In this document: positions 35,592-44,263 of the stretch, in pieces
Layout: the number at the start of each line of letters is the position of its first letter
Position numbering within the stretch: position 1 is the first letter of the stretch
From: Planctomycetaceae bacterium
GTDB lineage: Bacteria; Planctomycetota; Planctomycetia; Pirellulales; Pirellulaceae
Assembly: GCA_027487485.1 (NCBI GenBank)
Contig: JAIYDN010000102.1
Span: 1 to 60,411, forward strand
Direction of reading: 5' to 3'
DNA: 60,411 bases
Notes under the pieces: model-generated
Database searches by the model: none
What the model was told of the DNA's origin: nothing
Seen by the model: only the letters and a program-made list of their open reading frames with translations
Made by a program: the position numbers and the translations under genes

Positions 35592-38500
35592 TCAGGGTGA
35601 ACTAATCGGAGGAGCCATGTTGATAAAAAGCCATTCTTCGTCCGAAAAGCGGTCGGAAATGGACTGGGCGGTCGTATGGACGCCAATGGATGGGATACTG
35701 CGAATGGCATTGATCGCCCAAACCTCGCTCCCCCAGTCCTGACTGGACGATTGATTCTTGTTCGCACCGACAAGCTCCGCTAGCGGAATCGCCATCTCGG
35801 TAGTCCACGCCTCATCTTCTTGAAGAGTCGCAACGAACCATGTAGGGTTCCAAAAGTCCATGTCGTTGCATCTCTCTGATTTTTCCCCTGTTGAAGTCCA
35901 TCCAAGCTCGAACCAAGTGGCGTAATCGCGATCGATATCCAATCGAAGTCGGACCTGATCATGCCCAGCTCGGACGTTGTCTGTTGGTTTTCGTGCTTGA
36001 TCGGTAAGCTTGGTATGAACAGCCATGTTTTGACTGGAAGAAACTGCCTTGCCTGTTCTGTCTAAGAAGGGTGACCGGCTAAAGATGTACAAGAATTCAG
36101 AATCACGAGCCAATCGAATGGTTGTCGTCGATTCTTGAGATGGAATCCAGGGATCTCGGAGGGCAATGACGGTTGCGTTTTCCCAAAATGCTTCATCGTC
36201 CTTTCCATCTAAGAACGGCCGTTGATTGGTCCAGTTCCAAGGTGGAACGCCTTGAACATCCGAGGCAGTTCGCTGAGTGGTTGCTCGTTGAGTATCGGGG
36301 CCTTCCGCGGAACGGATAGTGCGAGCGTTCTGTTCTCGCGACCTTTGTATGTTCCGTTCCGTTTCCGCAACATGGTTCCATGCCATAAGATGCGGTGGCA
36401 CCAAAGGCCAAAATGTCGCTGGACTTCGCTCTAGATTCACTCCTTGAATGGAGCCGTCGCGTAGCATTTGCATGGCGCGATATCGAGACGCAATGAGCCA
36501 GCCCCAAGACGGTTCCGCTCGACGTTCATGGAGATCGCTGGGCCACTGTCCTAACAAACGAACAAACTCGTTGAGGCTTCGGTCTGATGCGATTGGGACT
36601 CGCTTAACCGCCCCATGGAACGAAACCGTCTTGACTGCATCGCTCTCGATTTCAGACCTAGCAAATGGGGATGCTTGTTGCACATTGACGATACTGTCAT
36701 TTTTGTCTTGCGATAAGTGCTCTTCGAATGCCCGAATCTGTCCGGCAACCACTTGCTGCACTTCAGCACTACCAAGATACGACATAAGTTCAGCCAAGAT
36801 CGATTCCGTGACGTCTTTGTTGGGCGACATCGACAACGCCAAATCCAACGCAGTGTGCCAGCGCTGCCAATCCCCTTCGCGCCGACTCTGGATTGCGATT
36901 TCTAACAAGGCAGGGCAGACCGAATTCGAAGATGCGTCCTTGGCGATCCCCTTCAACTTGCCCTCCCAGACTCGATCGGTCGTGAACTTGCTGCTCGATT
37001 CGGTCAGGAACATTTGTTTGTAATCGTACAGTTGGCAAGTAGCCATCAATGCTGCCAGTCTCACGGTTGGTTTGGATCGTTCGTTCAATTGGGTTGCTGG
37101 ATCGTTCAACACACCTTCCAAAGGATCTCGCATGGCCCCGCTCTTGGACCCTAAGAATCGATAAGCAATTTTCGCGGATGCTTCGTCTTGAATAGGCTTG
37201 AGATCAAGAATGCGATGAATCCCTAACAGAATTTGTCCCAACGCAACTCCTGTCGATTTGAATAGCATTGCCTGGGAATAAACCAGCCCTGCTCGCGTGC
37301 CGCGCACAATGGTGCGCTGTGGTTGCCAAGCATCCTCTGGGATACCACTAGCTTCTGAAAAAAGTCGAAAATGCGGATCCGATGCGAGCCGAACCGATGC
37401 GTCAATCGCATTGCTCGAAAGTCTTTCTAACTCCATTCCTGTTTCGGAACAATCGGTGACCAAAACGTCAGGTCGTAACGTACGCAGTTCGAATACCAGC
37501 GCGCGAAGCATGGCGGAACTCGCTTGCTCCGCTTCCGTGGAGCTTCTTGCGGCATAGTAGTTGACGTCCATGGCTCGTGCCCCAGAAGGTATATTTCCAA
37601 CGGGAAACTGTGGCATCATGCGAACCGGCGAGGTACCGATCGATGAACCGGCAATCGCAACTCGACTTTCCAAGTCGGGCTCCAGTCCCATTCGCTTCTC
37701 ATAAAGTTGGTCATGAATGATCACGATGGAAGTCGTTCGTCGCAGCTCGAATGAGACTTGAGCCAACAAGTCCCATGCGATGCTGGAGCTGGTGCTCGCT
37801 ATGTTCAGAACACTGGCACGAGCCCCCGATTGATGCAGCGGCCACCATGCCTTACCGCCATTGCGACTTGCTCGGATGGAGGCAAAGGAACCGCACGTCA
37901 TGAGAACGTCCGCATTCAAGGCACATACTGCACGATTCATGGTCACGCTGTCTGTTTTGCGAACAGACCAAGTGTCCCCTTGGTCTTCGGTTGTCCAAAT
38001 CACATTGCCAGGATTCCCTACGACCCAACCTCGTTTTCCAATGACAGCAATGTCACGAAGCGAAAGCCATTGATGGTCGGATGCAATTCCCGGAAGTGTG
38101 CACTTTTCCCAAGTAGCTCCATCATGGGATCGATACAGATGCCCCGCGTCCCCACCCAACCACCAAACCCCTTCGATCCATTTGCAGAAGCGTATCGGTT
38201 CGAGCGGGCTTAGCGGAAGTGACAGGGGTTGGAAATTCGTACCGTCGCCCGTTCGATACCCTCGACCGGTCCGATCGACTAGAACCAGCGTTCCGTTCAC
38301 GTCTGCGGATGCGACTTGAATATGGCTGCATGGTACCGGCCTGGAGGACCATGACTTTCCGCCATCCATCGATTCAAACAGTGAAGATTGATAAAGGTTC
38401 GACCAATCACCCCAAGCAAGCAGATGATCGGACCCAAGATACTGCATACCAGTCAACCGAGGTAAATTCGAAGCGGTGGTCTGCCAAGTCGTTCCGCCAT

Positions 38501-38852
38501 CTGTCGTTGCAAGAACGGTTCCTGAACTTCTGCCTGTGTTCGGGTCGATCGTGCCCCCAACTATCCATCCCTGCAAGAGATTCGCGAAGTGCAGCGCATG
38601 CAACACCATATCCGAACGCTGGTTTTGAATGGTCCAGGTCTTGCCGGCATCATTGGTGGCCAGAATCAAACCTCGATCACCGACCGCCCAGGCTTGATCC
38701 ACCGTGACTGCTTGGCATGCATGCAATTCACCGTCTGCGATGCGACCGCCGCTCGCTGCGTCCACTTTTCCAAGGAAGCAAGTGCTCAAGAACAGCAGCA
38801 ACGCGCAGACCAAAGTTCGCGCAGACCAAGTAGTCAGCCGTGCAGCCCCCAT
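35592..38852 (-). CDS. Large secreted YCF48-repeat protein with PIG-L-like middle and CBM9-like C-terminus
   Basis: The 1086-residue protein has a signal peptide (residues 12-32, TLVCALLLFLSTCF). About 340 residues of YCF48/BNR-type propeller repeats follow (AWAVGDRGLILATNDAGKTW, GWVVGNPGNVIWTTEDQGDTW). The middle part resembles PIG-L deacetylases only in outline (TSIVIIHDQLYEKRMG, LRTLRPDVLVTD), and the HPDDE metal motif is absent. A helical region follows. The C-terminal 160 or so residues look like a CBM9-type carbohydrate-binding domain (DDEAFWENATVIALRD, TTIRLARDSEFLYIFSRS, WTTEMAIPLAELV). The ATG at 38850-38852 is chosen for the signal peptide. Function is unknown; sugar or glycan contact is an inference. 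Confidence 0.72.
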   Translation of the reverse strand: MGAARLTTWSARTLVCALLLFLSTCFLGKVDAASGGRIADGELHACQAVTVDQAWAVGDRGLILATNDAGKTWTIQNQRSDMVLHALHFANLLQGWIVGGTIDPNTGRSSGTVLATTDGGTTWQTTASNLPRLTGMQYLGSDHLLAWGDWSNLYQSSLFESMDGGKSWSSRPVPCSHIQVASADVNGTLVLVDRTGRGYRTGDGTNFQPLSLPLSPLEPIRFCKWIEGVWWLGGDAGHLYRSHDGATWEKCTLPGIASDHQWLSLRDIAVIGKRGWVVGNPGNVIWTTEDQGDTWSVRKTDSVTMNRAVCALNADVLMTCGSFASIRASRNGGKAWWPLHQSGARASVLNIASTSSSIAWDLLAQVSFELRRTTSIVIIHDQLYEKRMGLEPDLESRVAIAGSSIGTSPVRMMPQFPVGNIPSGARAMDVNYYAARSSTEAEQASSAMLRALVFELRTLRPDVLVTDCSETGMELERLSSNAIDASVRLASDPHFRLFSEASGIPEDAWQPQRTIVRGTRAGLVYSQAMLFKSTGVALGQILLGIHRILDLKPIQDEASAKIAYRFLGSKSGAMRDPLEGVLNDPATQLNERSKPTVRLAALMATCQLYDYKQMFLTESSSKFTTDRVWEGKLKGIAKDASSNSVCPALLEIAIQSRREGDWQRWHTALDLALSMSPNKDVTESILAELMSYLGSAEVQQVVAGQIRAFEEHLSQDKNDSIVNVQQASPFARSEIESDAVKTVSFHGAVKRVPIASDRSLNEFVRLLGQWPSDLHERRAEPSWGWLIASRYRAMQMLRDGSIQGVNLERSPATFWPLVPPHLMAWNHVAETERNIQRSREQNARTIRSAEGPDTQRATTQRTASDVQGVPPWNWTNQRPFLDGKDDEAFWENATVIALRDPWIPSQESTTTIRLARDSEFLYIFSRSPFLDRTGKAVSSSQNMAVHTKLTDQARKPTDNVRAGHDQVRLRLDIDRDYATWFELGWTSTGEKSERCNDMDFWNPTWFVATLQEDEAWTTEMAIPLAELVGANKNQSSSQDWGSEVWAINAIRSIPSIGVHTTAQSISDRFSDEEWLFINMAPPISSP

Positions 38853-38961
38853 TTCTACTCGATCCCTATCGACCAAGTCCCGGGAAAGAAATCCGCAGCA
38901 CAAGTTCCTGGGGTCGAAAAGGCTGATATTCTGTATCCTCATTCCCACGAGCTATTCCGTC

Positions 38962-40215
38962 CTATTGCAGGTACTCGGTTAGATCCTTGGAGCCCGGAAT
39001 GTCGGAAGGCCATTTCGTCCAAACAGGTGTTATTTCCCGCACCTTTTTGATGAAGTCCGTTTTTTGTTTTTTGGCTTTGGCATCGGCGAGCGTTTTTCGA
39101 ATTTCTACCTGAGATTCCTGAAACGACTGAATAGCTGCGTTCTTTCGTTCAAGCACTTCGATGAAATGAAAGCCATCGCTATCTTCAAGGATCTGACTGA
39201 GACCTCGAACTGGGTTCTCAAACAGAGCTTTATCGATCACTTTGCTTTTCAGTGCTGCCTGAGTGGTCCAGTCGAACTGCCCCCCTTCGGAAGCATGAAA
39301 GCCCGTCGACTTGCGTTTCGCGACAGCGTCAAAAGGTGCACCACCAACGAAGACATCGTTCCACATTTCGACAATCGCTTGGTAAGCAGCTTCACGGCTA
39401 GGATACTTCTTGAATACAGCCGACATGATTTGGTAGCGTGCTTTCGCAGGTCGCTTGAACGATTCTAGATTGTCGTTGTAGTAGTCCTGCATCTCGCTCA
39501 GTTCAACCAAAGGTTTTTCCTGGACGCTCTCCCGCATGTGCTCGCCTGCCCAAGTCGATTCCGCAAACTCGCGTTTCAATGAAGACAACGATTTGCCAGC
39601 CGCCGCCAGCTTCTCTTCCAACTCGAGGTCGGAGACGCAGTTCATTTTTTCCTTTTGAGCCGGAACTACTTTTTGATAAAAGATTTTGGTCGTTTGAAGC
39701 TCAATCTGCTTTCTTGCTTGAGCTCTTTCTTTCAACGGCTTGCCGCTGACTTTGTCGTTGACGAATCGTTGTGCCATTGCCTTGCGATCGATGGCTTCCA
39801 CGATCCACTTGCGAAGCATCAATTCAAACTGTGGATTGGCAAGAATTTCTGGCGTGACTTTTTCAGGTGAAACAAGATCGCCGATCAAAATATGTTCTTC
39901 CCCAACCACTGCTATCAACGTTCCCGGTCCAAACGTGGCCATGTCCTGAATCGCTGGCACAGCGCTGGATTCGTCAAAACCCATGTCTTCGGCGCTAGGC
40001 ATGCTGTAATCCGAGACTTCGGGGGGCATGCTGCCTGTCCCTCGGTCGGCAACAAAAACGGGCTGCTCCAAATTTTTTGCGTTCGGCGGCAATCCTCCAA
40101 CCACCGGAGGAGTGTATGGCTGGAAGCTGTTGCTATTGGGCGGTTGAGTTTGAGCGAATGAAGTCCATGCAAACACAAACGCAAATACAATCAACAATAT
40201 CGGTAGTGTTTTCAT
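38962..40215 (-). CDS. Secreted parvulin-type peptidyl-prolyl isomerase, SurA-like
   Basis: The 417-residue protein has a signal peptide (MKTLPILLIVFAFVFAWTSF). A Pro-rich linker and a SurA-N-like helical region follow (FGPGTLIAVVGEEHILIGDL through VELSEMQDYYNDNLESF). A parvulin domain spans about 290-385 (ARYQIMSAVFKKYPSREAAY, ASEGGQFDWTTQAALKSKV, PVRGLSQILEDSDGFHFIEVLER). It likely helps fold exported proteins in the periplasm. The ATG at 40213-40215 is selected over a 95-residue upstream extension that lacks homologous character. It lies 109 bp upstream of the large secreted protein on the same strand. Confidence 0.86.
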   Translation of the reverse strand: MKTLPILLIVFAFVFAWTSFAQTQPPNSNSFQPYTPPVVGGLPPNAKNLEQPVFVADRGTGSMPPEVSDYSMPSAEDMGFDESSAVPAIQDMATFGPGTLIAVVGEEHILIGDLVSPEKVTPEILANPQFELMLRKWIVEAIDRKAMAQRFVNDKVSGKPLKERAQARKQIELQTTKIFYQKVVPAQKEKMNCVSDLELEEKLAAAGKSLSSLKREFAESTWAGEHMRESVQEKPLVELSEMQDYYNDNLESFKRPAKARYQIMSAVFKKYPSREAAYQAIVEMWNDVFVGGAPFDAVAKRKSTGFHASEGGQFDWTTQAALKSKVIDKALFENPVRGLSQILEDSDGFHFIEVLERKNAAIQSFQESQVEIRKTLADAKAKKQKTDFIKKVREITPVWTKWPSDIPGSKDLTEYLQ

Positions 40216-40533
40216 TTCATTCGTCCTTGAATGGTGTCGGCAACTGCAGGAAAGAAGTCGCCCAGCGCGCATCCGTCGCGCAGGCCTACTCAGGCCGCGG
40301 GAGTATAAAGACAATCTTGAATAACAAGCAATAGTGTTACGGAGCCCCAACAGTTGAATTGTGCCGCAACATCGCGATTCGCTAGCGTTACCTCTGTTCG
40401 GGATGGATCGGGTGGATTCAACTTCACTTTCCAGAATTGCTCCCGCAGCGCCCGGGCAGCAGTTCAGCGCCTCCACGGAATTCCTTTTGCCACGATTCAC
40501 CAGTCATTTTCGCCCACAAAGATTTTTGATTCC

Positions 40534-41433
40534 ATGATGCCCTCGAGACCTTCTCCGGCCGATCCCGAAGTGGATTCCTGCATTTTATGTGGCAGCCCCG
40601 CAGACGAGGCTCTTGTTGTACGAGGATTCAAGATTGCCCAATGCGGTTCTTGCGGACACCAGTTTCTTCCCTCTCCCATCTCACAAGACCATGTCGCACA
40701 AACATATTCTGATGCCTATTTTTTTGGCGGTGGCGCTGGCTATACGAATTATCTCGAGCAACAATCGCTGCTCGAAAAACGAGGCTCCCAATATGCAAAG
40801 ATCGTTGAGAAACATCTGGGGCGAAAAGGCAAAGTCTTTGACGTGGGGGCTGCTGCAGGATTTTTGATGCAAGGCTGGGCGAATCAAGATTGGGCAGCAA
40901 CCGGGATTGAGCCAAACCTCTCTATGGTCCGGCACGGGCAAGAGCGTGGCCTGGACCTTCGTCACGGGGTTTTTGAAGACTCATCTGCATGGACGAAAGA
41001 GTCTTACGAATGCGTTTCTATGGTCCAAGTGATATCGCATTTACCCAGCCCGCTCGACGCGCTAAGGCTTGCCTACAAGATGCTCAAGCCCAATGGGATT
41101 CTGCTGGTAGAAACTTGGGATCGCACGAGCTGGATTGCATCGGCCATGAAGGGTGGCTGGCACGAGTATTCCCCACCAAGTGTTCTTCAGTGGTTCCATC
41201 GAAAATCGCTGACGCTCGCTGCCAGCTCGGTTGGCTTTGAATTTGTTGAAAGCCAACGAGCACTCAGATGGTTAAACATTGGCCATGCAAAATCGCTTTT
41301 GAAACACATGTCCGCCACGTCGAAGCTCGCTAAGTTGGCGAGCATGGTTGCAACCGTATTCCCGAGCCAAATGAACGTTCTTTACCCGGGCGACGATCTT
41401 TTCTGGGCTTTGTATCGAAAGCCAAACGCCTAA
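40534..41433 (+). CDS. Class I SAM-dependent methyltransferase with N-terminal zinc-finger-like motif
   Basis: The 299-residue protein has two CxxC pairs near the N-terminus (SCILCGS and QCGSCGHQF), as in the methyltransferases that carry a small zinc ribbon. The SAM-binding core includes KGKVFDVGAAAGFLMQGW (motif I), ATGIEPNLSMVRHG, and VSMVQVISHLPSPLDALRLA. LKPNGILLVETWD follows, then a C-terminal cap. The acceptor is unknown; relatives act on lipids, sugars or small molecules. The ATG at 40534 is used because the long upstream extension overlaps the divergent isomerase gene. Confidence 0.85.
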   Translation: MMPSRPSPADPEVDSCILCGSPADEALVVRGFKIAQCGSCGHQFLPSPISQDHVAQTYSDAYFFGGGAGYTNYLEQQSLLEKRGSQYAKIVEKHLGRKGKVFDVGAAAGFLMQGWANQDWAATGIEPNLSMVRHGQERGLDLRHGVFEDSSAWTKESYECVSMVQVISHLPSPLDALRLAYKMLKPNGILLVETWDRTSWIASAMKGGWHEYSPPSVLQWFHRKSLTLAASSVGFEFVESQRALRWLNIGHAKSLLKHMSATSKLAKLASMVATVFPSQMNVLYPGDDLFWALYRKPNA

Positions 41434-41456
41434 CCCTTAAACATTGGCAGGCCGAA

Positions 41457-42068
41457 TTATCGCCCTAGGCTTGCTAAAATCTTGTCGAACGCGGGTTTCA
41501 GAGTTTCCCAATCCGAAGCGGAGCAGGAGCATACGACAATCACTGCTTGATTAATAGTGAGTGCCGTCGAACGATAGCCTCGGACCGAACCCATGAGCGA
41601 CGACGATACAAATTCGCTCTTTCTGGAATCCCCTAGGCCGGACATGTACTTCTCGGCGGCGGTTTCTTGGAAGTCCGAATACAGCAAAGCAGTTCTGTCC
41701 TTATTGAACTCATGAGCCTTATGGACAGGAGCCAATTTCATTTCGATCTCGGGAGGCAACGGTTCGTCCCCAAAGCTACCACCTTGATTTTGCGAACCTG
41801 CAATATCGCCGATGATCGAGCTCGTTGTGTCAAAGTCGAGCTTGATCAATGCAGTGCCATTGGAGAACTCCGCCCACTTTACTCCATTTTTTCCTCCTCC
41901 TTCTGCGCTCCAGTCGGCAGGGTAGTCGATAGAGAATGCTCCGTCTTCATCGACCCAACGCTCGTAGGTGGTCGGAGCCTCCATCTTGCTGCCACAACCG
42001 AGGGACAAGGCCATCGCTCCGATGGCAAATCCTAGAATCATGCACTTTATGGTTATGTGGTTGATCAT
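41457..42068 (-). CDS. Lipoprotein, function unknown
   Basis: The 203-residue protein has a lipoprotein signal peptide with lipobox LSLGC at about residues 21-25 (CMILGFAIGAMALSLGCGS). The mature part begins with a region like the PsbP or DUF1795 type: EDGAFSIDYPADWSAEGGG, ALIKLDFDTTSS, SEFVSSSLMGSVRGYRSTALT and VVCSCSASDWETLKPAFDKIL. That resemblance is a fold impression only. It would be anchored to a membrane and face the periplasm. It is convergent with the methyltransferase gene with a 23-bp gap. Confidence 0.75.
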   Translation of the reverse strand: MINHITIKCMILGFAIGAMALSLGCGSKMEAPTTYERWVDEDGAFSIDYPADWSAEGGGKNGVKWAEFSNGTALIKLDFDTTSSIIGDIAGSQNQGGSFGDEPLPPEIEMKLAPVHKAHEFNKDRTALLYSDFQETAAEKYMSGLGDSRKSEFVSSSLMGSVRGYRSTALTINQAVIVVCSCSASDWETLKPAFDKILASLGR

Positions 42069-42242
42069 TCTGCAAGCGACTTCCCTTCAGATGAACTTGT
42101 GGATCAGGATTGCCGCGCGCATTGTCGAAAGCAAACGGAATCGCGCGGCAACTACTGTGTCATCGATCTAGCAACAATGTAAGTCTTCCGGCGGCAGAAT
42201 GGAATCATAGGAATCGGCATCGCTAAGCTCCTTGCCAAGAAT

Positions 42243-43577
42243 TCATAAATCTTCTGGATTCCACCATGCATCCAGCTTGGAGCGGAGCTCTTGAACGCGG
42301 GTTGGATTTTCCAAAGCCACATTACGAGTCTCGTTGGGATCGACATCCAATTCGAATAAAGCGGCAGAATCGTTCGGTTCATTGACTTCGCTGGGAACAA
42401 TCAACTTTTGATTACCTTCAATCATCCATCGCCATCGCAGGCTTTTGCTTGGCGTCTCCAAATCCTTCGAGTTGTGGGTAAAGCAATTTCCAAAGATGGC
42501 TTTCCTGGACTCAACAGCCGCTTCATCCAACAAGTTAATCCCAGGAAGAGAGTCATCCATCGGCAGGCCTAATGCATGTCGAATGGTTGGAACCAAATCG
42601 ATCGACTGAGCCAAACTGTTGGACATCTTGGGTGCGATCTTAGCCGGCCAGTGAATCATGATCGGTGTTCGCAGCCCACCATCAAATTGAGACTGCTTCG
42701 ACTTGGGAGCGTATCGTGGGCCGTCGGGCTTCTGAATCCAACCATTGTCAGCAATATAGATAACAATGGTGTTGTCTGCTAATTCTCGCTGCTTCAGGCT
42801 TGTCATCAGCTGTCCAACGGTTTCGTCGAACCACTCCACCATGGCCCAATACCGAGCGATATGAATCGAGTCTGTTTGCTTGACATACTTTTGAAGCAAG
42901 CGATCGGGTGGCGTGTGGGGGTCATGCGGCATCAACGGAGCGTACCAAACCAAAAAGGGTTGCTGACTCGCTTTGCAAGAATCCAAAAAAGAGTTAATCG
43001 GTTCCATCGACTTTCTACCAATGGAAAGGCCTTCATCGCCATGCCGGCCCCCTTGCGTCATTCCGTCGGTGAAGCCACCGCGAGAAAAGTGACCTTGCCA
43101 CCATTTCCCAGTCTGCAAGCTTCGATATTCGAACTTTTGAAGAATGTCCGGTAACGTATGAGCGGCCGCCAGTTGTTGCGTCATCGTTTCGCGACCTTGA
43201 GCGAATAACGGCGAACTATAGAAGCTGCGATCGTTCATCCCCGACGGAACAGGAGGATCGTTCGAAGTAACCTTGTGTTGGTGTGGGTATCTTCCCGTGA
43301 TGATGCTTGCAAGGCTGGGGCAGCACAGACTGCTGGTGACATACCCACGTCGGAAAACCAAGCTGTTCCTGGCTAACTGGTCGATATTCGGCGTTTGAAT
43401 CGAGGGGTGGCCCATGAACCCATAATCGGTCCAAGCGTGATCGTCCGACACGATCAAGACGACGTTCGGGCGGTCAAATGCCATGCCTGGATGGCTACTC
43501 CACCACGCCAGCATCCACAGGAAACCAAGGATTCGAAAGGTAGAAACCGAGAGCCCTTTTTTGGCTTGTTGCATCAT
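42243..43577 (-). CDS. Secreted sulfatase with altered formylglycine motif
   Basis: The 444-residue protein has a signal peptide (ending near GMAFD). The alkaline-phosphatase-superfamily sulfatase fold begins PNVVLIVSDDHAWTDYG with metal-binding Asp45-Asp46, then HPSIQTPNIDQLARNSLVF. Its modification motif reads C85-C-P-S-L followed by ASIITGRYP. The Cys for formylglycine is present, but the Arg of the CxPSR core is Leu89. The usual GKWHLG reads GKWWQG. IVIYIADNGW supplies later metal ligands. It probably hydrolyses sulfate esters on polysaccharides if the maturing enzyme accepts the variant motif. No maturase is nearby. Confidence 0.88.
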   Translation of the reverse strand: MMQQAKKGLSVSTFRILGFLWMLAWWSSHPGMAFDRPNVVLIVSDDHAWTDYGFMGHPSIQTPNIDQLARNSLVFRRGYVTSSLCCPSLASIITGRYPHQHKVTSNDPPVPSGMNDRSFYSSPLFAQGRETMTQQLAAAHTLPDILQKFEYRSLQTGKWWQGHFSRGGFTDGMTQGGRHGDEGLSIGRKSMEPINSFLDSCKASQQPFLVWYAPLMPHDPHTPPDRLLQKYVKQTDSIHIARYWAMVEWFDETVGQLMTSLKQRELADNTIVIYIADNGWIQKPDGPRYAPKSKQSQFDGGLRTPIMIHWPAKIAPKMSNSLAQSIDLVPTIRHALGLPMDDSLPGINLLDEAAVESRKAIFGNCFTHNSKDLETPSKSLRWRWMIEGNQKLIVPSEVNEPNDSAALFELDVDPNETRNVALENPTRVQELRSKLDAWWNPEDL

Positions 43578-43892
43578 GAGTAGTTACCGAAGTTGAAAGA
43601 TCTGCCCCCATGTTGAAAAGTATGGACGCGGGGCATTTTAGAACGAAACGTCCGTCCGATTGTAACTCATCTTGGTGGGGAAATCGCATCGATGAAATCC
43701 GTTCCTGGCGTTCCCGATGAGTTTCGGATGCTGATTCGGGTACGGAGCATGGCTCCCTTCTGAGCATCAAAATCGAAAATTATTTTTGGGTGGACCAGAC
43801 GTGTCACGCGAGTCGCGATCCTAGTAGGCAACGAAAGGGCTTGGTTGTTTTCCAGGCCCAAGAAACTAGGAATAGGATTGCGAGACCCACTC
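43578..43892. other. Intergenic region, divergent promoters expected
   Basis: A 315-bp stretch between the minus-strand sulfatase and the plus-strand small gene that may head the transglutaminase operon. No clear promoter hexamers, palindromes or RNA genes were recognised. Short frames here look like shadows. Confidence 0.45.
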
Positions 43893-44228
43893 ATGGCCAC
43901 CACCATATCCAGTCATCCCGTTTATGTTCAACAGTCGTTCTCCTGGGATTTGCCGGATTCGTCCGACCTTGGAACCGAACGCTCGCAAGAATACGACAGA
44001 ACGCACAATATCAATAGTGTTGAATCGAAGGGTGTTGAATCCAACACGCAAACGGTTCGTCGCGTCGTTCGACCTTCTACACGAAAGCCAGTAACCGTCC
44101 CGTCCGTCCGGCAGTCCAGTTCTGTCCGACGAGGACGTTGCGAGCACGTGGGGGGGATCTTGGCTTCGGTCTTGGAAAAATACGGGATTGGAATCGACGA
44201 ATTGATTGCGGAGATCGATAGCAAGTAG
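43893..44228 (+). CDS. Small hypothetical protein upstream of the transglutaminase gene
   Basis: The 111-residue protein starts MATTISSHPVYVQQSFSWD. A polar, Ser/Arg/Val-rich low-complexity middle follows (VRRVVRPSTRKPVTVPSVRQ). It ends with a compact helical tail, GGILASVLEKYGIGIDELIAEI. It has no signal peptide or membrane segment. It stops 35 bp before the transglutaminase start and so is probably in the same transcript. No family is recognised. The tail looks structured while the middle looks disordered, which could suit a short adaptor; that is inference. Confidence 0.55.
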   Translation: MATTISSHPVYVQQSFSWDLPDSSDLGTERSQEYDRTHNINSVESKGVESNTQTVRRVVRPSTRKPVTVPSVRQSSSVRRGRCEHVGGILASVLEKYGIGIDELIAEIDSK

Positions 44229-44263
44229 ACTCACTCGCGTTCAAAATCGGCTAGAATTCGGGA

